From NCBI GenBank assembly GCA_019916065.1, contig CM034233.1, positions 53,251,947 through 53,315,946 on the forward strand: 64,000 nucleotides of DNA, read 5' to 3'. Shown piece by piece: positions 36,198 through 47,344 of this stretch (the stretch's first letter is position 1; the number at the start of each line of letters is the position of its first letter). The position numbers and the translations under genes are program-made. The notes beneath the pieces were generated by a model that ran no database searches, was not told the origin of the DNA, and saw nothing but the letters and a program-made list of their open reading frames with translations. Origin of the DNA: Vitellaria paradoxa (lineage: Eukaryota; Streptophyta; Magnoliopsida; Ericales; Sapotaceae).

Positions 36198-39100
36198 AGA
36201 CTAGCAAAGGGCAAGAATGAGGTGTTGAATTTTGAAATTTACGAGACTTTCAAACAAGGGAGAATCAACATTCCATTGCTTGAAGCCATTAAGCAAAATC
36301 CTTCCTATGCTAGATTGCTCAAGGATATGTGCACCGTGAAGAGGAAGCTCAATGTCAAGGAGAAAGCTTTCGTGACAGAACAAGTGACTGCCATACTCCA
36401 ACGTGACATACCTCCTAAATATAAGGACCCTGGGTGTCCAACTATTTCATGCATCATAGGGAACCACATTGTTGATAGAGCTTTACTTGACCTAGGTGCG
36501 AGTGTCAACCTTTTGCCTTATACTATTTACCAGCAACTAGGCCTAGGTGAGCTGAAACCCACCAGAGTGACATTACAGTTAGCTGACCGTTAGGTCAAGA
36601 TGCCCAGGGGTGTGGTGGAGGACGTATTGGTTCAAGTAGACAAGTTCTACTTCCCAGTGGATTTTATCGTATTGGATACCCAACCAGTTCTTAACCCTAC
36701 CCAATCTATTCCGATCATCCTTGGTAGACCCTTTCTTTCTACATCCAATGCTGTGATCAATTGTAGGAATGGGTCATGAAACTTTCTTTTGGAAATATGA
36801 CCATGGAAATGAATAATTTTAGGGTAGGGAAGCAAATAGGAGAATGTGAGGATATTAGGGAGGTAGACGTGATCCATACTTTGAGCGAGGAGTATTTTGA
36901 GTAGACTTACTTTGAAGACCCCTTAGAGCATGCCTTAGCAAGGAGTGAGAGTTGTGAAATGTTAGATGGGGAAAATTTTAGGGATATTGGAGAGTTTATA
37001 GGTGTTGGGGATGAGATTATGGCAGTTAGTGGTTGGGTACCAACGTTTGAACCTTTAGAGCCATCTATGATAAAACCTAATCCCTCAATTGAATGTCCTT
37101 CATGTCCTTCTAGGAAACCCTTACCAAGTGAACTCAAGTATGCATTTCTGGGAGAGGGAGAGACATTTCCAGTAGTAGTGTCTGTGAGTTTAGAAAGAGC
37201 ACAAGAAGAGAGGTTGCTGGGAGTGTTGAAAGCCCATCGTCAGGCTTTAGGGTGGACTATAGCAGATCTTCGAGGTATTAGTCCATTAGTATGTTCTCAT
37301 CATATATACCTTGAAGATGATGCTAAACCGGTGAGGCAAATGCAACGAAGGCTAAACCCCAATATGAAAGAGGTTGTGAAAGGGGAGGTGCTTAAGTTGC
37401 TTGATGCGGGTATCATTTACCCTATCTCTGATTGGAAGTGGGTAAGTCCCACTCAAGTAGTTCCTAAGAAATCAGGTGTCACTATTGTTGAAAATGAGAA
37501 ATGAGAGTTAGTGCCACAACGCACCCAAACTGGGTGGCATATGTGCATTGATTATAGGCGTTTGAACGCAGTGACCCGAAAAGACCATTTTCCACTTCCC
37601 TTCCTAGACCAAGTACTTGAAAGAGTAGCGAGTAGATCTTTCTATTGTTTTCTAGATGGGTACTCTGGGTACAATCAAGTGGAGATAGCACTAGAAGATC
37701 AAGAGAAGACCACCTTCACATGCCTCTTTAGCACTTTTGCGTATAGACGCATGCCATTTAGGCTATGCAACGCACCTGCGACTTTTCAAAGGTGTGTATG
37801 AGCATTTTTAGTGATATGGTCGAGAGATTCTTGGAGGTATTTATGGATGATTTTTCCGTCTATGGAGACACATTCGATGAGTGCTTGATCAATCTTGAGA
37901 AGGTGCTAGTGCGATGTGAGGAGAGCAATTTAGTGCTCAACTGGGAAAAGTGCCACTTTATGGTACAACAGGGGATTGTTTTAGGGCACATAGTGTCATA
38001 TCGTGGGATAGAGGTAGATAAAGCAAAAGTGGATATCATTCAAAATTTACCTACCCCTCGATGTGTGAAGGATGTTAGATCATTCCTTGGACATGCCGAC
38101 TTCTACCGGAGATTCATTCAATCCTTTAGCTCTCTAGCCCGTCCTCTTTGCTTATTGTTGTCCAATGATGTTCCATTTGAATGGACAATATCATGCCAAG
38201 AGGCATTTGATCGGCTTAAACAGTTGCTCACCACCGCTCCTATTATTCAAAGCTCGGATTGGTCCCTACCATTCGAGCTTATGTGTGATGCCAATGATTT
38301 TGTGGTGGGTGTAGTTTTAGGGCAAAGAAAAGAGGGGAAACCCTATGTCATTTACTATGCTAGTAAGACTCTAAATGAAGCTCAAATTAATTATACCACC
38401 ACTGAGAAAGAGCTTCTAGCGGTAGTGTTTGCCCTTGATAAGTTTAGGTCATATTTGGTAGGTTCCCGTGTCACAGTGTTTATGGACCATGCGGCTTTGA
38501 AATAACTCCTTTCAAAACAAGAGGCCAAACCTTGACTGATTAGGTGGATGCTCCTTCTCCAAGAGTTTGATTTGGAGATCAAGGGCAAGAAAGGAGTTGA
38601 AAATGTGGTAGCTGACCATTTGTCTAGACTACCCCAACATGTGTCCAACTCTAGTGACCTACCAATCAATGAGCAATTCCCTGACGAACACCTCATGCAT
38701 GTTAGCACCAACCCACCGGTCCAACCTCCTTGGTATGCGGACATTGCGAACTTCCTAGTGATCAGACAGATGCCCTCCTATTGGACCCAAGTTGATAAAG
38801 GTAAATTCTTACGAAAAGTCATAGTTTCTTTTGGGACAAACCATATCACTACAAATATTACCCTGATCAGATTGTGAGACGTTGCATTCCCGAGAGCGAG
38901 GTACATAAGGTCATTGAGTTTTGTCATTCTCTAGTATGTGGAGGTCACTCTCCTCAAAGAAAACAGCCGCTAAGATCCTCCAAAGCGGATTTTATTGGCC
39001 CTCATTGTTTAGGGATGTTCATGATTATTACCTTCGGTGTGATCGATGTCAACGGTTAGGAGCTCTAACCAAGCGTAATGAGATGCCTCAAAACCCCATA

Positions 39101-40021
39101 ATCATTTTGGAGATTTTTGATTGCTAGGGGATTGATTTTATGGGACCATTCCCTACGTCTTTTGGATATGAGTACATATTGGTGGCCATTGACTATGTTT
39201 CCAAATGGGTGGAGGCCATACCAACTCGTACCAATGACCATCGGGTAGTGATAAAATTCTTAAAGGGGTATATCTTTTCGCATTTTGGGATGCCTCGAGC
39301 TATCATTAGTGACCAAGGAAAACATTTTTGTAATCGGACTGTTAGTGTATTGCTACGTAGTTATGGTGTGACCCATAAAGTAGGTACTGCGTATCATCCT
39401 CAAAATAGTGGCCAAGTCAAATTAGCGAATAGGGAGATTAAGGGAATCTTAGAGAAAACTGTTAACCTGACACGCAAAAATTGGTCTCTACATCTTATTG
39501 ATGCATTATAGACGTATAGAATGGCGTATAAGACTATTCTGGGCATGTCTCCCTATAGCCTTGTCTTTGGCAAGGCTTGTCACTTACCTATAGAAATGGA
39601 GCATAGGGCTTATTGGGCGATTAGGCACTTCAATGAGAATTTGGATGATGCCGGTATTTTCTGAAAACTCCAATTGAATGAACTTGAGGAATTACGTAAT
39701 GATGCTTTTGAGAATGCAAAGATCGCCAAGGCAAGAATGAAAGATTTACATGACAAACACATTTCTAGAAAATCTTTTCATATAGGCCAAAAAGTCATGC
39801 CATACAACTCTCGTTTGCATCTCTTCCCGGGCAAGCTCCAATCAAGGTGGTACGGTCCTTTTACTATACTTTCCATCTCCGAACATGGTGTGTGTGAGAT
39901 TTATAACCCATGTAATAACACCACTTTCAAAGTTAATGGACATCGCCTCAAACCATATTTAGAAAACTTTGTGGCCGAAATTGAAATTTGGGATCTTTTG
40001 GATCCTCCATCTTTCAATTAG
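36198..40021 (+). pseudogene. pol: pol of element A: protease, RT, RNase H, integrase
   Basis: Protease active site DLGAS at 36489-36503, a known Athila variant of D(S/T)G. RT has VRQMQRRLNPNMKEVVKGE, CIDYRRLNAV, YSGYNQVEIA and catalytic FMDD (37840-37851). RNase H has [23 protein letters not shown] and FMDHAALK, the last mutated from TDH. Integrase keeps LRCDRCQRLGAL of the zinc finger, [16 protein letters not shown], and [16 protein letters not shown]. The expected catalytic glutamate is lysine (codon 39419-39421). No chromodomain follows, which fits Athila. Breaks: stops at 36591, 37502, 38504 and 39125 and shifts near 36770, 37797, 38818 and 38945. It is inactive. Confidence 0.9.
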
Positions 40022-40988
40022 AATGAGATTAAAAAGTTATTTTAATTGTATAATAGTAGGTTAGGATAGGTTTTATTTTGTCTTTAATTTAATTTTTTTT
40101 TATTTTTAAGTCTAGACATTTTAAGTTTTTAAATAGCCTAGCTAAGAAAAAAAAAATTCTGCTTGATGGTCCCGACCCCCTCACTAAACGGTCGGGACCA
40201 CAGTGCCCTGGCCGAGTATATTTTTAAGGGAGGGACTTTCTGTGGTCCCGACCCCCTGCTGAGACAGTCGGGACCCTACAACCTTCAAAAGCCCTATTCG
40301 GCCATTCTAAAACCCAAATTCCCTTCTTCTAAAGCCTAGGTTTCTAGATTTCTCTCTCAATACTCGGTGTTCTCCTCTAGAATCAGCATTCCGGATGGTG
40401 GATTCAACCTTTCCAGCCATTATTCTTCAAATATAAGTCACCCTAGGTAAGTTTCTTCACTTGTTTTTGAATTTTGGACAGCTTCTTTGTTCATTACTCT
40501 CCATGCCCGAGCTTCCAAGCTTTGAGGGTTCAGATTTCTTGCGAAAAGAAGCTTTGTTTCAAGTTCCTAATAGAGGTAGGAAGTAATTAATTCATTTGAG
40601 TGAATTTTTTTCACTCTTATCCTTCTTCCTACCCGTGGTTCACAAATGGGGTCCAAGGGTTCAAAAAACCCTCCAATTTTGAGCTTATTTGCTGATTTTT
40701 TAATTTTCCTTTGAGAATTTGTTATTTGAATTCATGGTGGATGTTGCATGGCCACCGAAATTGTTGAATGGACCTCTCTCGGGTGGATGATGTATGGCCA
40801 CCTAGAGGATTAAATTTGTGAAATTTAGTTTGGGTGGATGATGTATGGCCACCTAATTTGTCTATTTTGCACACATTAGTTTTGATTCCAATGAACATCT
40901 TTCATTAGAACGGGCCATTGAACTTGGGTGGACATAAGAATTGCATAGTTACTCATTGAATTTTTGTTCTTATACTTGTGTAGTTCCC
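40022..40988 (+). promoter_or_regulatory. Leader between pol and ORF1 of element A: paired dyads and a candidate intron
   Basis: Two dyads, TGGTCCCGACC...GGTCGGGACCACAG (40168-40203) and TGTGGTCCCGACC...GTCGGGACC (40241-40275), repeat the pattern found before the TATA box in the LTRs of the same element. Downstream, CCTAG before GTAAGT (donor at 40447) is a consensus splice donor, and TTGTGTAG (to 40983) a possible acceptor five bases before the ORF1 start. B has the same arrangement. This suggests separate transcription or splicing for ORF1; that is inference. Confidence 0.5.
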
Positions 40989-42077
40989 ATGCCTCCGAGA
41001 ACTAAGAAACCGGTAAATAGACAATTAGGGACCCCATCTTTTGATAGGAGTTGTTTTTGGAAAGAAGAGGCTGAAGAGAAATATGATAGTACATGGGGGA
41101 ATAAGTCAGTAGTAATTGAGCATTTTTGGCAAATTGATCAGTTTAAGCGTAGTGACTTTATGCTTGAACAAAATTTTGAAGGAAGGCAGTGGATTAATGT
41201 AGCAAAGTTTCATGCTTATTGTATAGTTGATCTAGTTAAGGAATTCTTCGCCAATTTCAAAGCAAACTCAATTATAAGGAAAAGGGGTAGAGAACTTCTA
41301 ATCAGTTGGGTAAGGGGAGTTGAAATTACACTCACACCTGATGACTTTGCTCTCATATTTCAATTACCTCAAGTTGAAAATCCGGAATTCAACTATCCAG
41401 CTAAGGGTACTCCTTTATTTCCAACTATGGTTTTAGAGATCTTACTAGAGGGTCAGGAATGGGGTGGTGAATATAGGAAACCTGCATCTGTGTTGAAAGA
41501 TAAATACTAGGCGTTGCACTTGTTTTCTTGTTCCAACCTACTACCTCAAAACAGGACCGCTGATTGTACTCCCCTTCGAGCCAGACTTGTTTATGCCATT
41601 GGGACTGGGATGGCAATCGATTTACCCTCATATCTTTGGCACCAAGTAGCTTATACCTGTGAGCACCCTGGAGCTCTGTCAGCTTTTCCCTTTGGTGGAG
41701 CACTAACAGAGATCTTTAGAAGGAAAGGAGCTTATATCACAGATGACCTACCCATAATCTCAGGACTTCAACCGTTCAATATCACATTTTATGTTAAATC
41801 CAGAGGTTTGATATTAAAGAAGAAAAGGAGGGTAGAGGAATCTGAGGAAGAGGGTGAACCTTCACACCCCCAAGAGGAACAAGAGGAAGTCACCAATGTT
41901 GAGTTGGCCAATCAGATTGGAGTTTTAGCTGAATGTATTAGTGTCATGGAGCAGAATCAAGAAGCTGATCACCAGCTCCTGCTACGCATTCACCAAAGCC
42001 AGCAAACTCAAGGCCATCTCCTACAGAGTGTTTTGGATTATCTTAGAGAATCTCATCCACCCCCGCCTCCACAGTGA
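40989..42077 (+). pseudogene. ORF1 of element A: post-integrase transposon protein
   Basis: ATG at 40989, the position matching B. About 362 codons with one stop (41508-41510). N-terminal region with SVVIEHFWQIDQFKR, a core FEGRQWINVAKFHAY...LISWVRGVEITLTPDDF, then VAYTCEHPGALSAFPFGG and LTEIFRRKGA, ending in a heptad-like coiled coil (ELANQIGVLAECISVMEQ) and a proline run. It resembles the 'putative plant transposon protein' family found after integrase in Athila-type elements, a place often called env-like. I see no signal peptide or membrane segment, so an envelope role is not supported. Function unknown. Confidence 0.7.
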
Positions 42078-42295
42078 TGGACTTTATGTTTCTTTCTTTG
42101 AGAGTTTAGGAGTGAACTTTTCTTTTTGTTTAATTTGTAATCCTAAAACTCTTTACTCACTTTTAATTACTGGGATGTCTATATATTTCTAGTTTGTGTT
42201 TGTTTTCCATTTTATCTTATTTTTATGGATGTTACCTTGTATTAAATTATAGGTTGTTTATGTTCTTAAATTTTATTTTCCTATTTTTTGCAAAG

Positions 42296-42848
42296 AACAG
42301 GTACTTCATCTATGGTCCAACTAATAATCAATGTAAACAATGGGAACTTAGTACCATAAGTAGGAAACGTAAGTGGGATGCCATAACCTTATATCTAGTG
42401 AGAGTAGCGAGTTCGAGAGTTCAGAGGTTGACTAGGAAGGGTGGCCTGAGGACTATTTCTTAGAAAGCAATTCACTACCCTTACCATATATATATCCACC
42501 ACTGATGTTCATCACACCTCATCAATTAGATGACCAATGGTAGGATGAAGTTGACCTTCAACTTCTCTTAGATATGGAATGGGCTGAGGTAATTATAGCT
42601 GATGAGTGGTTAGATGCACCCTCTTATGCCACAAACACAGACACTATAGAATCTGAAACAAGTTCTTTGTCTGAGTACTTTGATATGCCACCCCTAGAAG
42701 ACGTCCTTGGAAATGAAAGTTTTAACATTGAGTCTAGGGAGGATGGTGATGTTTACAACAAACTGGACCAAGATGATAATTTTGCAAATTCATTGCAACT
42801 ACTTTTTGAGTGTCACCCAACTTTTGATTCTATTGAAGACAACATGAG
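42296..42848 (+). pseudogene. ORF3 exon of element A
   Basis: Homologous to 49739-50292 in B and 14229-14787 in E. Follows TTTTTTGCAAAG, a plausible acceptor. Keeps RKRKWDA, MEWAEVIIADEWLDAPSYA, and MPPLEDVLGN, and ends SIEDNM plus AG before GTACTC, a donor-like site. A shift near 42390-42460 and a stop (DDQW then TAG, about 42542) break it; that stop differs from the one in B, so the ancestor was open. If joined at 44874 the phase runs on into the LTR frame. Confidence 0.6.
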
Positions 42849-44750
42849 GTACTCCTTAACCTCTCTTTATCTTTTATGTTTATTTCATTTTGGTTATTCT
42901 TTTATCATTAAATTCATGTTCATAATCTTCTCAATTTAGGTTGGGGGTATATACATCATCCTCATCATGCTCATTGCACGCACTACGCACCCACATATAC
43001 TTCTTATTTTTCACATTGAGGACAATGTTCAGTGTAGGTTAGGGGGTGTAGAATTCGCATGATAATATGATTCTCTTATGGTTTGGTTAATTGTGAAATT
43101 AAGTGAGATGGTAAGGAGTGAATTTTGTTCAAGCCTTAATAGGAAACATAATTCAAGTGGAGTGTGTGATAACTTTGTGCATTTTTGGACTATCATGGTG
43201 GAAAGTTTATGTGTTTAGAAGTAGATTTTATTTGATATTGGTTACTTGAGCATCTTTGGACTAGGTAGAGACTTACACCCTTTTATGGTGAGCTTTTGAG
43301 TCTTACATTCTTTTCTTGAGGGGTTGCACATGCTTACATTTCTTTTGCTCTTCACCTTGGATTTCATTGCATTGATTGCATCACAAACACTTACATGAGT
43401 ATCTATGTGGCACATTATGAGTTGTTGCAAGCTTTGAAAATTATGCTGGGCTTTCTTTGTCATTTTGAGCCTTTTTGTCCTTTCTTGGTTATGAATTACC
43501 CTAGGAACCAACTTGAAGCCTTTTCAATAATGTGTGTGATACACATATATATTTTTCTTGATTTCCGCCTCATATATTATCCCCTAACCTTATTCACACA
43601 CTTTAAGCCTTACTTTCATATGTCTTGGGTTGTAAAAGTGCCTTAATGTCAATGGTGTGAATGGAGAATGAAAACTTGTTGGAGGGGAGAATCTAATTGA
43701 TGTTTTGTTTATTTCAAGTATTGAAAAAAGAAAGAAAAAAAAAACAGAAAAAAAAGAAAAAAAAAAAGGAAAAAAAAAAAGAGAAAAAAAAAAGAGAGAG
43801 AAAAGAAAAAAAAAAGAAAAAAGAAAAATTTATCATTTCTTTGGTTTAATAAATTTTGGGGCTTATACATTAGTTGCAACTTTTGCAATTGTCCCAAGGG
43901 TAGTATTTAGTGTGAATGAACTTCTTGTTGGGCTCATTGTTGGGGTTTGGAAAGGAAGTGGGTAGTTTGGGAGTTGTGTGCACTTGAACATCTTTTCTCC
44001 CAAGATATGTGTCTTGATTTCCATCCTCCTTTGTTAACCACTACCCTTAGCCAAGTTACAACCAAACTAAAGACCTAGTGGATTCTAAGTAAGCAATTCT
44101 TATATGGTGCATGTAGTGGCATTGTGTAGGTTATGTGATGTGATTTTTACATATGCATTGAAACATGGTTAGGAGCTGTCCACTTTGAGTTTTATTTTAA
44201 TTCATTCATATATTATGGAGTTATGTGCAACTAGGATAGCATTTTATGCTAATAGGAATGTGTGAACCCTTGATGAGTGAATTTCTTTCTATGAGTGGAA
44301 TCTTGTGAGCTTTTGAAGTCAAAACTTAGTTCCGTTCATGCTCTTGAGACCTTGTTGAATAAATGAAACAATTTTGCACACATGCTTCTTCTACTTTAAT
44401 AGTCCAAGCATTTATGCTTAGCACTTGGAAATTACACATGATATGTAGATTTTGAAACTTATTGAGCTTGAACTTAATTCATCTTAGATTTGGATCACTT
44501 TTTGACACTTTGAGACCATGCCATAGAATTTTGTGGGTAGATTCACTGTAAACTCTCACGAGACCTTACTCGTCCACTAGGGGGAACCTAGGGGTTTAAA
44601 GGGCTTGCTACACGTAGCTAAGTGTAGCCGTGTTTCCAATGAAAAGAGAAATAGGATAGTAGTTGCATCGTATTTTAATAAAGAACATCATGCATTTCAT
44701 TTTTAATAAAGAGCATTGCTAGGGACTAGCAATGTTCAAGTTGGGGGGTG
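42849..44750 (+). other. 3' noncoding region of element A (possible ORF3 intron) up to the polypurine tract
   Basis: Holds hairpin ACATTG/CAATGT (43013-43028) and G-run 43042-43046, a purine-only tract (43723-43830), the conserved stem cluster (44530-44650; arms CTACAC/GTGTAG around 44609-44627), hairpin CATTGCTAG/CTAGCAATG (44714-44734) and the G-rich tract AGTTGGGGGGTG (44739-44750) next to the LTR, the likely plus-strand primer. Order and spacing match B, C and E. No gene seen. Confidence 0.65.
44714..44734 (+). other. Hairpin beside the polypurine tract of element A
   Basis: Nine-bp perfect arms CATTGCTAG/CTAGCAATG with loop GGA, 16 bases before the LTR. Counterparts: 16504-16526 (E, 10-bp arms), 52245-52263 (B, 8-bp), 58146-58162 (C, 7-bp). 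Confidence 0.75.
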
Positions 44751-46307
44751 TGATTACACTTGAAAAGTGTAATTACAAACTCCCTAACTCAACACTTATT
44801 CATGCATTTAAATAATTAAAGTTGAAGTTTTAGTGTTATCGTATTACTTACACTTCTATTTTTTTATTTGCAGAGAAAAGGGCAAGGATATCGAAGTTTA
44901 TAGCTATGGAAATGGCTGAGAAAACGAAGGAAACGTCATGGTTCAAACCTCGCCTTGGATGGCCAAGACTAGCCCAAAGATCCAATCTAAAGGAGGAAGA
45001 AAAGCAAGAAATAAAGATATTTGGGGGTCAGGACCGTCCATCTAATGGTCGGGACCATAGTGTATAGAAATTGAGAAGTAAGCATTCTGTGGTCTCGACA
45101 CCCAGACCAGATGGTCGGGACCACTGTGTATCCAAAAGCCACGAATTGAAGCACCTCTTTTAGGGTTTCTTTGCATCTTTATAAGGACCCATTGCACGGT
45201 CATGAAGGGGGACGCCTCCTTTGAAGATTACTACACTTTAGATTGAGAATTAGATTAGGTTTTGATTAATTTTAGAGTGATTTGTACGCTTGGACGTGTG
45301 GATTTATGGAGGTTTTTGGAGTTTTCATTATTGTCTTCGCATTACTTGTTCATCTTTTCTTTTACATCCGAGTTACATTGTAAGTTGCACTTCGATTTAC
45401 TTCGATTTATTTCGATCTACTTCGTAATATAATGTTTTGCTTGTTTCGATTCCTTTTTCGCATGATGGATTGTGCTTTTATTGTTTTTGTGATGTTTAAA
45501 GTAGTTTTCGCGTAAAACCCTAATCTTGATTCAATGAATCAAGAAAGGGTAGTTCACGAAAAGCCTTGGGGTGTTCGTAATCCCTTCACGTAGGTTGTGA
45601 AACCTTTTGCGAAGGGATTTACCTTTCACAAATCTATTTTTTTTCTATTTCGAAAACATTCGAATACGAAAATCCTTAACCAAATCCGTGTGAGATCACT
45701 GGTATGGATTTTTGTAACCGATTATCAAATACTTTCAAATAGACTTAAAAATCAGATTTTTATTAATTTTTGGAGTTTAATTGAAAAACCCTAGGAAACA
45801 AAGGTCTTTAACCACATATAGTTGAGATCACTGGTACTGACCTCTGATTACAATTTTCTAAATAATTTTCAAATTAAACCCTGTTCTTCAAACAAACACA
45901 CCCCAAGGCAAAGTAGTGAACTACCCGGACTTGATGTTGGATCAAGATCTTTATTCTTATTGAATTGAAATCCAACTTAGTTTTATTTATAATTGCTTTA
46001 TTAATTTTATTTTAATTTTTTGCTATCTAGCTTAAGTCATCTTGAAATTCAGATTTTCCTGTTTATTTTAATCTTAATTAATTGAAATTGAATTCATCTT
46101 TAATTTTACTGAACCCTAGAACTTAGTAAACTTAAATTTCCAAACTTGCTTCCCTTTAGTTTTTTTTTAGAATTCCTTTCACATCCTAGAAACTAAATAA
46201 CATTAGGCTCCCTGGGAATTCGACCTCAGACTCACCAAGTTTTAAAACTACGACTGCCCTCTTGCACTTGAGAGGTAGAACCCCGAAGCACTTTTTAGGG
46301 TCAGTCA
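44751..46307 (+). repeat. 3' LTR of element A
   Basis: Complete, 1,557 bp. U3 exon-like frame starts after TTTGCAG (44867-44873) but carries a TGA where the 5' LTR has CGA. Dyads at 45027-45060 and 45090-45125. TATA box TTATAAGG (45180-45187). Palindrome CTTGATTC/GAATCAAG with one change (45526-45544), CCCTTC/GCGAAGGG stem (45579-45620), twin hairpins 45669-45712 and 45799-45846. Confidence 0.93.
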
Positions 46308-47344
46308 GCGGATTTTACTGGCCATCCATGTTTAAAGATGTATAAGAATATTGCTTGAGATGTGATCGTTGCCAATGCTTAGGAGCCCTCTCTAGACGTA
46401 ATGAGATGCCTCAAAACCTGGTGATCATATTAGAAAATTTTGATTGTTGGGGGATAGACTTTATGGGGCCATTTCCTAATTCGTTTGGTTTCAAGTACAT
46501 TATAGTAGCCATAGACTATGTGTCAAAATGGGCAGAGGCCATTGCCACTCGCACCAATGATCACCGAGTGGTGGTCAAGTTCTTAAAAGAACATATCCTT
46601 TCTCGTTTCGGGATGCCACAAGCAATTTTTAGTGATGGAGCTAAGCATTTTTGCAATAAACCTGTTGGTATCCTAATGCGTAAATATGGTGTGACACACA
46701 AAGTGGGAACTGCTTACCATCCACAAAATAGTGGCCAAGTTGAATTAGCAAATAGGGAGATTAAAGTAATTCTTAAAAAGACCGTTAATCCCACTCGAAA
46801 AGATTGGTCTTTAAGAATCATGGATACATTGTGGGCATATCGGACGGCTTATAAAACCATTTTGGGTATGTCTTCCTATCGTATTGTCTTTGGCAAAGCT
46901 TGCCACCTACCTATTGAGATGGAACATATGGCTTATTGGGCAATCCGGTAATTTAATGAGAACATAGATGATGCCGGTGTATTTCGAAAGCTTCAACTCA
47001 ATGAACTTGAAGAATTAAGGAATGAAGCTTTTGAAAATGCAAAACTTGCCAAGGCTAAGATGAAGGACTTACATGACAAACATATTCGTAGGAAATCTTT
47101 CCATGTAGGCCAAAAAGATCTAATGTATGATTCAAGACTACATCTTTTCCCAGGGAAGCTTCGATCTAGATGGTGTGGGCCTTTTGTGATTATTTCTGTT
47201 TCAGAGCATAGCGTATGCGAGGTTCATAACCCACGAAATAATACCACTTTCAAGGTTAATGGCCACCGTCTCAAACCGTACTTAGAAAATTTTGTGGCGG
47301 AAATTGAAACATGGGATCTTTTAGATCCCTTCCCTTATGAGTGA
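46308..47344 (+). pseudogene. pol: pol of element B, remainder: integrase
   Basis: Continues the integrase broken at 32966 (GCGGA duplicated). [17 protein letters not shown] completes the zinc finger after one stop (46342-46344). The catalytic core is open: [12 protein letters not shown] with the first Asp, IFSDGAKHF with the second, and [12 protein letters not shown] with the glutamate codon at 46742-46744. The C-terminal part reads [20 protein letters not shown] and ends at 47344 after a stop at 46949. It inserts the DNA copy into the genome. The DDE triad is intact here, unlike in A. Confidence 0.88.

Larger units (their letters stand above)
32967..46307 (+). mobile_element. Element A: innermost, youngest Athila-like element, nested in B
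   Basis: 5' LTR 32967-34260, 3' LTR 44751-46307, target duplication GCGGA (32962-32966 and 46308-46312). Total 13,341 bp with primer site, gag, pol, ORF1, ORF3 exon, 3' noncoding region and polypurine tract. Being innermost, it must be the latest insertion of the nest. The LTRs are very alike apart from one deletion of about 265 bp in the 5' LTR. Coding parts nonetheless hold many stops, some shared with B. Confidence 0.94.

Noticed and set aside
40989..42077. ORF1 as a retroviral envelope gene
   Set aside because: Its position fits the env-like ORF of Athila elements, but I see no signal peptide, membrane anchor or cysteine pattern; it resembles a plant transposon protein with a coiled coil.
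43709..43965. Lysine-rich and phenylalanine-rich frames on both strands over 43720-43830
   Set aside because: Produced by the purine-only tract; low-complexity, no codon signal.
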